This document shows positions 9,573 to 19,575 of a stretch of DNA of 22,500 nt, one piece after another; the first letter of the stretch is position 1; the number at the start of each line of letters is the position of its first letter. A program made the position numbers and the translations under genes. The stretch lies in assembly GCA_009602735.1 (NCBI GenBank), contig WELA01001939.1:1-22500 (forward strand), in the 5' to 3' direction. Source of the DNA: Mesotaenium endlicherianum. Lineage: Eukaryota > Streptophyta > Zygnematophyceae > Zygnematales > Mesotaeniaceae. The notes under the pieces are model-generated. The model was not told the DNA's origin. It worked only from the letters and a program-made list of their open reading frames with translations, and did not search any database.

Positions 9573-9734
9573 CTTCTGTAGGAATCCGTATCAGTCCATA
9601 TATTGAAGGCACGGCACAAAGCTGGCACGAAGGAGCACATTCGTCTGCTTTCATCTGGCTTTCACACATCCATTGATGTTTTCGTCAGTCAAATCTGGTC
9701 AAAGCTGACAACGGGGTCGCAATGCCAAGTGGGT

Positions 9735-9788
9735 CAAAGCTACAGCAAAGCTACAGCAAAGCTACAGCGAAGCGCAGCAAAGCTACAC
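9735..9788. repeat. 11-bp tandem repeat
   Basis: The unit CAAAGCTACAG occurs three times perfectly, followed by a degenerate 10-base unit and a further near copy. This is a small minisatellite in gene-free DNA. Confidence 0.85.
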
Positions 9789-9844
9789 TGAAACAGCTAC
9801 ATTCTGAGCTAGGTTCGGAACAGGTCTGGCCACGCTTTGTAGAT

Positions 9845-9990
9845 GCCCCTGGCCCCTGACCACCCTCGGCCCTCGACCACCCTCGGGGCCTCGACTGCCC
9901 TTGATTCAGCCTTGATTGCTCTCGATGGAGCTCAATGGTACTCGATGCCCTCGGGCCTCGACGACCCAGCTTGACCACTCGGGCCTCAAC
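9845..9990. repeat. Irregular CTCGA-rich repeat block
   Basis: Repeated words CCTCGAC, GACCACCCTCGG, CTCGATG and CGGGCCTC recur at irregular spacing over about 145 bases, and the block is more GC-rich than its surroundings. It looks like a decayed minisatellite. Frames through it are not credible genes. Confidence 0.5.
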
Positions 9991-10810
9991 TGCCTGGGCG
10001 AACGTGGACCTGGATTTACGTGGTGCGCATACGACCTTGACCGACTACTTTCGTACCTACTTTAGGCGGCCAAAATTTACCAGTGCAAGTTGGCAAAGAT
10101 CAGCGAGGAGCAAAAGGCTGCACGATCTGCTCACGACCACGAGTCTGCCGCCTACAGCGCACGAGTAATCTTCCATAGGAGAGTGGGATAATCAAGGACG
10201 CCACAAGCCGCAAAGAACACGACCAGACGTCGCAAGTCAAACATCTACATTTTAATCAATTTCCAGTAGCGAGACTGAGAAATATCATATCGCCGCCAGG
10301 ACATATACATACACAATAACCTTATATTCCCCACTTGCAGCTTCTAATGATCATACGGAAATAGACGAGCATCGCGGCTTCACACGGAACTTGAATATGA
10401 ATGAAGCGCGCCTTCTCGCTATGGACCTCCTACATGTACATCCAGACGCGGGGAAGAGACTAGATTCTGGACATGGGCAGACTGGAGGCATTGGAGCACA
10501 CGGATGTGTTACGACGCCCTGCAATAGATGCTAGATTCTATCACTGCAAATTGCAAATATGGGGTCTCTTCTAAGTGCTTAGTGCAGACCTGGTCTGCAG
10601 CCGTGATTGCGAAAATCGAAAATGCTGATGGACGAACTTTAAACCTCAGGTCCCCTGTCATTTGTAGAGCCGTGGCAATTTGAAATGCGGGTCAAACTCG
10701 CATATTGATAGCTAGAGTGTCGGAAATGCATCCGTTTGCTTCATGGCTTTCCCTGACTGCGTCAAACCACCGCAAGTGAATCAATTCTCATCAATATTTA
10801 TGATAGAGAC
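9991..10810. other. No gene recognised
   Basis: Unstructured lower-GC DNA. A reading frame ending at 10168 is open for 77 codons, but most of its start lies in the CTCGA-rich repeat. No splice sites, RNA gene motifs or strong repeats were seen. Confidence 0.35.
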
Positions 10811-10978
10811 ATGCTGGCCAACGAAGAGGTGAAGGCTCCAATGACTGCTCTGGATGCCTTCAAACATGCCTACACATGCGGCTTAGGCGGTAACATGTTG
10901 AAGAATGAAGAGAGGAGCTCTGCAGTCGTTACTTGCAATAAGCATGTCCTTCTGAAGGTTTGTTCCTCACAGATCTGA
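10811..10978 (+). CDS. Possible 55-residue small open reading frame
   Basis: ATG to TGA with a balanced, protein-like composition: starts MLANEEVKAPMTALDAF and includes YTCGLGGNMLKNEERSS and VVTCNKHVLLKV. It stands out because the surrounding DNA is otherwise closed in all frames. A weak donor (AAG followed by GTTTGT at about 10959) would let it act as an exon. I recognise no family, and there is no evidence of expression. It could equally be a fragment of a decayed mobile-element gene. Confidence 0.25.
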   Translation: MLANEEVKAPMTALDAFKHAYTCGLGGNMLKNEERSSAVVTCNKHVLLKVCSSQI

Positions 10979-11253
10979 TTGCAAGCTAGTAGTTTACCCA
11001 TCCTTCTTCGCCACCATTGCCAAATCGCTGCTGATTATGATGGATTTTGGAGGGATGTAACCGGAAACTCACAGCACTTGTCCAGTCTGGAGTCAATCAA
11101 GTGCCTGCCATCATCTGGCCTTTGGTCCACAGCAGTGAGTCCAGATGAATAATAAGGGCTGAGGAGACAATTTGGACGACATTAGGTCATGTAATCATAT
11201 ACTGGCAAAGGAGCGCGTGTGGAGTGCCGTCACAAACCATCAAACTCGTTGAC

Positions 11254-11394
11254 ATGCTGCTGAAGCAAGTAATTCCTCCTGATACAACTGCATCAAATCC
11301 TGGCAAGCTTGCTGACGCATATAAATTGACGATGTCGGTCTCCTTGTCACACTGCAGGCTGTCAGAGCAGAACCTGCAAAGAGAAGAAAGGTAG
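11254..11394 (+). other. Possible 5' exon or relic upstream of the large gene
   Basis: A 46-codon frame from ATG includes MLLKQVIPPDTTASNPGKLA and ends just after a GTAGAG donor-like site at 11391; the same frame is open from about 11152. If spliced at 11391, its phase (2) matches AG acceptors at 11470 and 11476 in the frame of the large downstream gene. This would provide the missing N-terminus, but the intron would be only about 80 bases and the match may be chance. Confidence 0.2.
11320..11326 (+). promoter_or_regulatory. TATA-like element upstream of the large gene
   Basis: TATAAAT lies about 340 bases before the first in-frame ATG (11658) of the large plus-strand gene. A start site near 11350 would leave a long leader containing out-of-frame ATGs. 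It also lies inside the alternative 5' exon candidate, so both interpretations cannot hold together. Confidence 0.2.
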
Positions 11395-11657
11395 AGCAGG
11401 CACCGTCTGTGCAGGGGCTTGTGATCGGGGTTGTGGGTCATGTCGAGCACACAAAGGAGGGCTGCCTAAGCCCCAGCACACTCTTCTCTGGCTGCAAGCC
11501 AGGGTTTGGCGATGGGGGGGGCTCTTGGCATCAAGCAGCTTGTGGGACTCTTCCCTTGGACCAGGGTTTGTGCGGAGCAAGTGAGGGGAAGCGCATTGTT
11601 GAGGGAGGCTATCAGGAGCTTGATGACGACGAGTTGCTGTTTGTTAGGGGGATCTTC

Positions 11658-14288
11658 ATGGACAGCGGCTGCGAGGATGAGGTTGAAGTGGTCCATGATA
11701 AGGCACTGGAGCAGGAGCAGGGGCTGCTGGACAGAGAGGCCGGTGTGCGGATGGAGACGGAGCAAGCAGCTGATGTGGAGGGCCTGGGAGCTGACAGATG
11801 TCTACACGAGTTGAAGGAAGTCAGGGGCTGCCCCGGCAGGGGAGTGGAGGGCAAGCCTGAAGAGGCCGAGGGGGGGACTGGCCAAGGTGTGGGTGTGACA
11901 AAATCGACAAAATCTACGGAGGTGGAGGTGGCCACCTGTGAGAGGCCTGGAACAGCATCTCCCGTAGCTCCACGTGGCGACTCCAGGATGTCTGCGGAGG
12001 CTCCTGGCAGCGAGAAGCCTGGATCAGCATCTCCTGATGCTCCACGTGGCAACATCGGGGAGTCTCCGAACGCTCAGTGCTCACCAAGCCCAAATGCCGG
12101 AGTTTGTCAGGCATCGAAAGGAGGGGGCTGTCATAATAAAGAGGGTAGCAATGCCCCCAATAAGGCCACCACCGCCAATGACGGCAGCAGATCTGGATCT
12201 GCTCAGGAGGATGCAGCACGTGGCGCAGGCCCTCAAGGTGCCGGCCCAGGCCCACCCGCATCTGCACAGGAGGGGGGCGCATCTGGCGGTCAGGCTGTCG
12301 CCACGTCGCCTTGTGCGGCCAGCGCACCCCAGGCAATGACGGATGCCCCCCCTGATGTGTCGACCTGCCTCACGCCTCAGGGCATTGGCCGCAGGCTGCC
12401 AGCTGGCATTGCCAGGCTCGCGCAGCGCCCCGTAGCCTCAGCCTGCGGGCCCCCGCGGCCCGACCACCCGACAGCTGCCAACCCTAGCCCTAGCCCTCGA
12501 GCTGGCGCTGGCACTGGCACCAGCTCTGCCGCTAGCGCAGTTAGACACTCTAGTAGCGCAAACGGGCGGACGTCCCCTGGGCAGCGCAGTTGCGGTAGCG
12601 GCAGCCCCGTACCCCTGTCCCCACGAAACTCAGTCCCACAAGCTACTGCTGCACTTGTTGATGCACCCCCGGGGGGAGGATCCAGGAGGAGCCCTTCTCC
12701 TGCTCCTGCACCTGCACCTTCTCCTGCACACATTAGCCTGCAGGCAGATGTCACCTGCAGCATAGGAACCGCAGATGTTGCTGCTGCCGCTGCTCATGCA
12801 GGCTCAGGCGCATCAGGGCCTGCTCTAACACCCCCCCCCTCCACCCCTTCAGCCCCCCCTTCCATCCGTGCGGTCCAGCTTGCGCCCTTGGAAGCAGGCG
12901 CAGCTCAGGTGGCTGGGAGCCAGGCGGCCCTTGGAGATCTGGGCGGCGGCGCGTCAGGGCCAGCTGTTGCGCTCGCGGCTGCTCCTTCTCTGCCGCCGGC
13001 TGCAGCTTCCGTAGCAGCTGCTGCAGAAGCAGGCAGAGGAGCAGAATCAGTGGCAGCAGCAGAAGCAGGCACAGGAGAAGCAGCAGCAGCAGCGGCGGCG
13101 GCGGCAGTAGCAGCAGCAGGCAGCAGCTCGCCAGGTGTGCCCGTCCCAGAGAGCCCCACCGGGGGAAGGGGGGGGGTCCGCGTCAAGGGCTCCTCCCCTC
13201 CTCGGGCCCACGTGCTGACGAGGACAAACTCCGTGAGTGCCAGCACGACTCCCAGCGTTCCCCCCTCGCTGCTGCTGAGGTCGGCCTCCCTGCCGTCCCT
13301 CTCCTACCCCTCCCTCATCTCACCCACGGGCGTGGGCGGCAGCTTCCTCGCCTCGCCTACAGGTGGCGCGCGGCCTGGGGCGTTCCCTGTGGCGGGCAGC
13401 GCGCTGGGCGGCGTGGGCGGCCTGCCGCACCTGCACCACCAGCAGCACCACCAGCAGCAGCAGCAGCGGCAGCGGCTGGTGCCCTTGCGCGTGCCTCTGG
13501 CTCCTCCCCGTCAGCACCTCATGAAGGCGGCAGGGCTCTTCTCAGTAGCGGCAGCGTCGGCGGCGGCAGCGGCAGCAGCCAGCTCCAGCGCCAGCGCGCT
13601 GCTGCCAGCTGGCATCCCCCCGGCCGGGCAGCGCGGCGCCAAGATCCTCAGCCTCATGGGCATGCCCCACGCCAACCTCCGGCTGCCCCCCCTCGGTCAA
13701 ATGCACCCCCCACCCCCCCCCCTCCAGCTGGACTACCAGCTCGCGGCATCCCTGGGCTACTACGGGCCCAACAGCCCCAGCGCTTGTCAGTCCCCCTCCG
13801 CGTGCCCCTCCCCTGGTGCTCTGGCCAGCCCCCGCAGCCCCTCGCCATACAGCAGGGGGGGAGCGGCTACCATCCACCAGCTGCCCCCCAGGCCAGGAAA
13901 GATCGACGGGGTGGCAATCTCCCCCCGGGGCTTGGGCGGCCCCCAACCGCCCAAGTTTGTGCCCCCCCCCCCTCTCTCGTCGGCGCGGTCCCCACGGGGG
14001 GGGTCCCCCTCCTTCGCAAGCTCCTCCCCTGGGGGCGCCACCTCATCGCCCCGCACGAGCATGAATGTGAGTGCGAGCCGCCTGCTTCTTCCACCGACCC
14101 CAGCTCTCCTGTTGCTCTCGCTTGCTCTTCTGGCGCCCCCGCTATGCACGCGCGTCGCTCCATCTGAGAGTGCCCTGCGCCCCTGCGCGCCCAGCCGCTG
14201 TAGCCGTTGTCTTAGCAGTGCATGTTGTCTGCACACTCTGTACATGTGTATGCGTAGGTGGAGAGGGGGGTGCATGTGTGCGCGAGGG

Positions 14289-14325
<37 letters not shown>

Positions 14326-16623
14326 CCAAGTGTGTGCGCCCGCATGTGCGTTACATTAGGGTGTGGGTATTCACGTCAATCTTTCTCTTCCAGTCGCCCT
14401 CTCTCTTTGCCCCTCTTTGAATTCTTTCACCCTTCGACGCGTGCGGCCCCTGGCTGACGAGTGGTTCTTGTGTCCCTGCATCCTTTGCTGTGGCATGGTG
14501 CGCCTACATTCCTTTCTCCTTGCCAGGTGGCGAGCTGGCCAGCTGCAGCCACAATCGAGAATGCGTCACCGAGGGGGGTCTCCCCCCCTGCCAGCAGGCA
14601 GGGATTTAAGGGTTGCCACCTGGCAGAGCCTCGGGCCGTCGGGGGCTCTTCCCTCAGCAGAGTAGCAGCGAGCGGGAGTGTTGCCCTACCAGTGTCCCCT
14701 TCTCCTCAGATGCTCCCAAACAGCCACGTGGCAGGCGGGCGGAATGGCGTGGCGCAGCCCGAAGGGCTCCCCTCGCCCCGCAACCTGCAGCAGCCGCCCT
14801 CGCCCCGCAATCTGCAGCAGCAGCAGCAGCACCACCACCACCACCACCAGCAGCAGCAGCAGCAGCAGCATGCCCTGCAGCTGCAGAGGTCGCTCTCGGG
14901 CGACATTTCCGACGTCGTCTTCACGGCCCTCCAGGCCGCCAGCCCCCGGGGCCACCACGCTGCGGCTTCTGCTGCCGCCGGCTCCGGCACTGGCGTCGAC
15001 GGCCCTCCGTCCGCCGCCGTTGCTGCTGCCAAGTCGCTCACAGAGCTCATGCCGCCGCCCGGGTGGAGCCAGCAGGGTTCCTCCGCCGCGGCCATCGCAA
15101 GGGGCGGCGCCGGTCCGCCAGGTGTCGCTGCTCTTGCAAGCCCTGCCGCTGCCGAGGCGCAGGGGCACGCCGGCAACAGTAACAGGAAGAGCGCAGGCAC
15201 TGGGGGCACGGGCAATGCTGCTGCTGCTGCTGCCAGCCTGGCAGGCCGCCGGGACGCTTCTCTCCCTCCCTTGGGCTCCTTCAATGGCTTCCTGGCGGGC
15301 TCCTCCCCCTCCCAGGAAGCCTCCTCTGCCATCGAGGGAACGCTGGCCGCCCTGGTCAAGTCAGCCGGCGGCGGCACGTCAGACACGCTCAGCAGCAACG
15401 GCTCCCCGGCCTTGCTGGCGATGGCTGCTCGCAGCCCCCGCAGCAGTGCAGGCGTGGTGCTGGCCAAGCCCGCGCTGCCAGGTGCCGCGCTGCAGCCCGG
15501 CGGTGGGGCGCAGCTCTGCAGCCCGGTTGCGAGGAGGGAGGGTGCTGAGGGGCAGAAGCTTGTTTTGGCGCCAGCGTCGGCGGTGACGAGGAGCCTGAGC
15601 TCGCCTGCGAGGGCGACAGCTGTTCCCCCAGGGCCGGCAGGGCATTCGTGGCTGGGAGGAGCGCCGAATCGAAGCGTTGATCTGCTAGATTTGAAGGTGG
15701 CAATGATGGCCCCTGGCAGCTTGGGCGAGCGACGCGCAGCAATGGTGCAGCAGCAGCAGCAGCGGCAGCACAGCCTGGGGAGCCCCAGAATGCCAGTGCC
15801 CTCCGTCACAACCGCGGCGCATGCGGTGGGGAAAGCGCTCGCAAGCCCAATGGCCCTCGCTGGCGAAGCCCGGCAAGCGCACGCATGCTCTCCGACGAGG
15901 GAAGGCCGCCCTGGGGCGCAGGTGCAGGCAAGCAACAGCTCCACCTGGCAGCTCCTGGGGGGCAGGCCTTCTCACCTGGAGCTCGGAACGGGAACGCTGG
16001 CAGGCGAGGTGCAGGCCCTTCTGCGGCCAGCTGGCACGTCCCTAGGCGACGACAGGTGTCTGCCCACGTGGCTGCCCGAGAGCGCGCTCTCCCTTGAGGA
16101 CATCCTAGACCAGTTGGACAGCGGGCAGAGCTCGTCTGCCGAGAGCGTGCTCACAGCGGGCGGCGACAGCGAGCGGGCCGCCCCCAGCGGCTGCCAGGTG
16201 GCTGCCCCGGAGCTGCATGGCCTGTGCGATATGGAGGCCCTCCTGCCTGGCCAGCTGGCGCCGCCGGCCGAGGAGAGAGGGCGAGGCGGGGCTGGGGACG
16301 ACGACTCGTTTCTCGAGCGCTGCATCGCGGGCGCGGGGAACAGCGACAGCGGCTACGCCATCTGCGGTCGCAGCAGCAGCGGCAGCAGCAGCTATCAGCA
16401 CAGCCTGGGCGTGGGCGTGGGCGTGGGCGTGGGGGCAGACGTGAGCATGGGCATGATGAGTTTGGCTAGTGTGATGAGCGCCAGTATGGGTATGGGCATG
16501 GGCATGGGCATGGGCATGGGTATGGGCGCGGGCATGGGGGAGGTGGGCGGGATTGACGACGACGATGAGATGGGCGGGGGGAGCGGCTTGGAGTGTGCCG
16601 ACGGAGTCATACACCTGTGGTGA
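11658..16623 (+). CDS. Large Ser/Pro/Ala/Gly-rich low-complexity protein, two exons
   Basis: Exons 11658-14066 and 14710-16623 join in phase 0 (CATGAAT|GTGAGT ... CTCCTCAG|ATGCTC) to give 1440 residues. No known domain was recognised. The N-terminus is acidic (MDSGCEDEVEV). Two 24-residue-spaced repeats (RPGTASPVAPRG, KPGSASPDAPRG) follow, then long Pro/Ser and Ala runs, Gln/His runs after the intron, and about ten SPR tripeptides (SPRN, SPRG, SPRT, SPRS), which are potential proline-directed or SR-type phosphorylation sites. Near the C-terminus SLEDILDQLDSG is an amphipathic acidic stretch of the type seen in activation domains, followed by Gly-Val and Gly-Met repeats and IDDDDE. The frame is already open from at least 11409, so an upstream exon may be missing; 11658 is the first in-frame ATG. 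A nuclear regulatory or condensate-forming role is only a guess. Sustained GC-rich coding without stops makes a real gene likely. Confidence 0.65.
11940..12056 (+). repeat. Internal 72-bp-period coding repeat
   Basis: GAGAGGCCTGGAACAGCATC at 11940 recurs as GAGAAGCCTGGATCAGCATC at 12012; the similarity extends about 45 bases. It encodes ERPGTASPVAPRGD and EKPGSASPDAPRGN, spaced 24 residues apart. Confidence 0.75.
13016..13125 (+). repeat. Impure GCA/GCG trinucleotide tract encoding poly-Ala
   Basis: Runs of GCAGCAGCAG mixed with GCGGCGGCGG encode long alanine stretches in the large gene. A related GGCAGC tract encodes alanines near 13545-13600, and a CAG tract with CAC codons near 13430-13475 encodes a Gln/His run. 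Confidence 0.7.
14067..14709 (+). other. Intron of the large gene, with a (TG)16 microsatellite
   Basis: Strong donor GTGAGT and acceptor CTTCTCCTCAG, phase 0 on both sides. Stops close the upstream frame within the intron at 14420, and the downstream frame is open only from about 14461. An uninterrupted (TG)16 run lies at 14293-14324, and the 3' half is pyrimidine-rich. Confidence 0.65.
14293..14324 (+). repeat. (TG)16 dinucleotide microsatellite
   Basis: Sixteen uninterrupted TG units inside the intron of the large gene, flanked by further TG/CG-rich sequence. Confidence 0.95.
14811..14872 (+). repeat. CAG/CAC tract encoding Gln-His-Gln runs
   Basis: A CAG run, then a CAC run and a second CAG run encode poly-Gln, poly-His and poly-Gln at the beginning of the second exon of the large gene, directly after two SPRNLQ motifs. 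Confidence 0.9.
16405..16539 (+). repeat. Hexanucleotide repeats encoding Gly-Val and Gly-Met
   Basis: GTGGGC units at 16405-16435 encode alternating Gly-Val, and ATGGGC/ATGGGT units at about 16485-16539 encode alternating Gly-Met, near the C-terminus of the large protein. Both are G-rich on the coding strand. Confidence 0.9.
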
Positions 16624-16745
16624 ATGGCTGCTGCTCCTGATTCCAAATATCCCCCCCCCCCGCCCCCCCCCGTTTTTCCATCCCTCCCCTTCTTCTCCTC
16701 TTTTTTTCGGCTCGACGTTCTCCCTCTCTTCGGGCTTACTTCTCC

Positions 16746-17671
16746 CATCTCGTCCTCTTCGGATCATGTTCCCTTTTTCCCATCCCCCTGCTCGAGGCAC
16801 AGGGCAAGGGGACAGCTGGAGGCAAGGGGCGAGCACACGCGCACAAGGGTGAGCTGAGCTGGACTTCGCCTGCTTGCTGGGCAGGCTGGGGAAGGGGGGA
16901 AAGGAGGAGGCGGAGGAGGTAGCGGGTGGAGAGCTGGCAGTCAATGATGATGAATCATGAAGATGACTGTCGCGGCAACGGACGAGATGCGCGCGCTCGC
17001 ACCGAAGGCTTTAGAGAGTGGAGGCTAGGTGAGGGGCGGCGAGGCGGGGGGTGGATGATAGCGTGCTGGAGAGGCCCACCCCTTTCTCTTCAAGCCAGGT
17101 GTCGCTCTCCCACTACGTCGGAGAAGCACGGCGGGACATCGGAGAGCCCTCTGTTGCAGGCTGAGCTGCTGCCTGAGGAGTCCCGGGTGAGAGGAGAGGA
17201 GACCAGAGCCCTTCCGGTATTCTTGCAGTCTTGTGTGATCTTGTGCCGATACCTGGTAAAATGTAGGAGTGACCTGGTCTGCTGAGGCTCGCTCTGAGGA
17301 CAAGGAGGAGACTTGCTAGAGTGGCCCTACTCGCCTTCGGCTCGCTCTGCTGTTCCGTGTTGCCTAGCGTGGCATGGCGCCTGCTGCTGTCCTGTCGCAC
17401 GCCGCACTCCGCCCCTCTCCTGCCGAAAGCACTTCGACAGACAGGAGGAGGGAGGGTGGAGAGTGCCTGCCCCAGGGAGGCAGGAGGGCACGTTGACGAG
17501 CCTAGCTCGCAGAGGAGAAGGGGCGAGAGAGAAAGAATGTGAGCCCCGGTGCCTAGAGGAGGAGGAGGAGGAGGAGGAGGATGTACATATTGCTTTAAAA
17601 GCGGCGGCAGCGGTGGCAGCTGCGTTGGCATCAGAAGCTTCCTGCCGAGGGACTGTCGGAGCCGAGCAGGT
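16746..17671. repeat. 926-bp duplicated segment, copy 1
   Basis: Begins CATCTCGTCCTCTTCGGATC and ends GCCGAGCAGGT directly before an N. Every stretch I compared matches the second copy base for base at a constant offset of 927. It covers the 3' flank of the large gene and two candidate exons (17099-17186 and 17445-17669). See the second copy and the N for interpretation. Confidence 0.9.
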
Positions 17672-17672
17672 N
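17672..17672. other. Single ambiguous base N at the duplication junction
   Basis: The only N in the window, placed exactly between the two identical copies. This is what would be expected if two contigs with overlapping ends were placed end to end without merging. Confidence 0.9.
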
Positions 17673-18598
17673 CATCTCGTCCTCTTCGGATCATGTTCCC
17701 TTTTTCCCATCCCCCTGCTCGAGGCACAGGGCAAGGGGACAGCTGGAGGCAAGGGGCGAGCACACGCGCACAAGGGTGAGCTGAGCTGGACTTCGCCTGC
17801 TTGCTGGGCAGGCTGGGGAAGGGGGGAAAGGAGGAGGCGGAGGAGGTAGCGGGTGGAGAGCTGGCAGTCAATGATGATGAATCATGAAGATGACTGTCGC
17901 GGCAACGGACGAGATGCGCGCGCTCGCACCGAAGGCTTTAGAGAGTGGAGGCTAGGTGAGGGGCGGCGAGGCGGGGGGTGGATGATAGCGTGCTGGAGAG
18001 GCCCACCCCTTTCTCTTCAAGCCAGGTGTCGCTCTCCCACTACGTCGGAGAAGCACGGCGGGACATCGGAGAGCCCTCTGTTGCAGGCTGAGCTGCTGCC
18101 TGAGGAGTCCCGGGTGAGAGGAGAGGAGACCAGAGCCCTTCCGGTATTCTTGCAGTCTTGTGTGATCTTGTGCCGATACCTGGTAAAATGTAGGAGTGAC
18201 CTGGTCTGCTGAGGCTCGCTCTGAGGACAAGGAGGAGACTTGCTAGAGTGGCCCTACTCGCCTTCGGCTCGCTCTGCTGTTCCGTGTTGCCTAGCGTGGC
18301 ATGGCGCCTGCTGCTGTCCTGTCGCACGCCGCACTCCGCCCCTCTCCTGCCGAAAGCACTTCGACAGACAGGAGGAGGGAGGGTGGAGAGTGCCTGCCCC
18401 AGGGAGGCAGGAGGGCACGTTGACGAGCCTAGCTCGCAGAGGAGAAGGGGCGAGAGAGAAAGAATGTGAGCCCCGGTGCCTAGAGGAGGAGGAGGAGGAG
18501 GAGGAGGATGTACATATTGCTTTAAAAGCGGCGGCAGCGGTGGCAGCTGCGTTGGCATCAGAAGCTTCCTGCCGAGGGACTGTCGGAGCCGAGCAGGT
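17673..18598. repeat. 926-bp duplicated segment, copy 2
   Basis: Identical to copy 1 wherever compared, including shared frames and the GAG-rich tract at 18485-18510. The sequence beyond 18598 (GGGGAGGCGCGC) continues as single-copy DNA. The absence of observed divergence and the N at the junction favour an assembly artefact over a recent tandem duplication. Confidence 0.9.
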
Positions 18599-18979
18599 GG
18601 GGAGGCGCGCAATGTGCAGCGGGCACTAGGCGGCAGCGGCAGGCGGCCGCTGGCCGGCAAAATCGGAGCTTCTGCTAGGGCGACGTGAATTCCGCAGCGG
18701 GCGTGCCTGACGGGGCCTGCGGTTGCCCTTTACGACTTGCTTGATCTGGGGGCGACGAGCGCGAGCTTGCTCGAGCTGTCACTTGCTCGCTCACTCACTC
18801 ACTCAGGAGAACGTGGGTGGGGAGTGCTTGCTGCGACGTTTCAAGTGCACAGCTGTCGACGATGGGCCTGTGGCAAATGGCAGCCACTTTGGGGGGACTG
18901 GGGATTGCTTCTGGACACGCGCGAGGATCGTGGAACCGTGCCTGCCACTATGGGTATCTATATATCTATGTATCCCCAC
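18026..18979 (+). CDS. Candidate three-exon chain of an unidentified plus-strand gene
   Basis: Exons 18026-18113, 18372-18596 and 18807-18979 have GT-AG borders (acceptors AAGCCAG, AGACAG and ACTCACTCAG; donors GTGAGA, GTGGGG and GTATGT) and matching phase 0 at both internal junctions. The readings include TSESPLLQAELLPEESR, then REKECEPRCL with eight Glu, VHIALKAAAAVAAALASEAS, and ECLLRRFKCTAVDDGPVANG. I recognise no family, and I found neither a start codon exon nor the continuation after the last donor. The first two exons also occur in the other copy of the duplicated segment (17099-17186 and 17445-17669). The composition bias of this region makes chance open frames common, so this is a weak model. 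It could instead be 3' untranslated sequence of the large gene. Confidence 0.25.
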
Positions 18980-19575
18980 GTATGTTCATGTCTGTAGAGG
19001 CTTTTATATTAGCGACATTAATATATATACATTCAATTGCGTCTGTAGGGTTTTGCGATCGAAGACTAGCTGGTGTTGGAAGAGATGTTCAGGTCTTGCG
19101 GAGGATGGGGTCTATGACAGCACATGTGGGAAAGGATAAGCTGAGGCGTGAAGAGGGTCGCCAGGTGGCGGCCTGTGTCAAGGAGGTGGACCTGTCTGCC
19201 AGCTGTCGATGTAGTGGTGGCGATGGGTCCCTGGCTAGGAGAGTTTTTTTGAGGGGGGGGAGGGGGGAGGGGAGAGGAAGGGGGTGGAGAAAAGGCAGGC
19301 CAGTGAGAGAGGGAGAGCCTGTGGCACGTGCAGCCGGCAGGTGGAGCAGCTGCAGGCTTTCTGGTGGCGCTTCTGGGCTGCCCTGCATTGCCAAAGACTT
19401 GGGGGCACCTGGTGTCGCTATCCTAGGCGCCTTTCTGGGGGAAAGGGCGTGTCTGGTCCTCCTCGGGCACGGTGACCGTTTCTGTTTTGGCCTTTGACAG
19501 GGCGTCCTTTCCAGCAGCTCAATTGTGCTCATGCATGCGAGGCTTTCCCCTTTGCAGCTATTGTGAAGAGTGTAG
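18980..19575 (+). other. No confident gene; G-rich stretch
   Basis: Contains TATATA-rich words near 19016-19030 and a G-rich, purine-biased stretch at 19245-19300. Several frames are open because of the composition, none with a recognisable protein. A TTTGACAG acceptor-like site at 19500 could begin another exon. Confidence 0.3.

Noticed and set aside
1..11000. CACTA/TAGTG terminal inverted repeats of the transposon
   Set aside because: No plus-strand CACTA was found in 1-3019, and the TAGTG words beyond 8045 have no matching partner, so the element's borders cannot be stated.
14363..14709. Coding extension before 14710 in the frame of the second exon
   Set aside because: The phase-0 donor and acceptor at 14067/14709 explain the frame change, and the segment is pyrimidine-rich intron.
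12377..16944. Long antisense frames across the large gene
   Set aside because: They arise from the GC-rich, repeat-rich coding strand and lack independent splice or motif support.
18817..19497. 226-codon plus-strand frame
   Set aside because: Passes through TATATA words and a G-rich low-complexity stretch; no recognisable protein, and competing frames are equally open.
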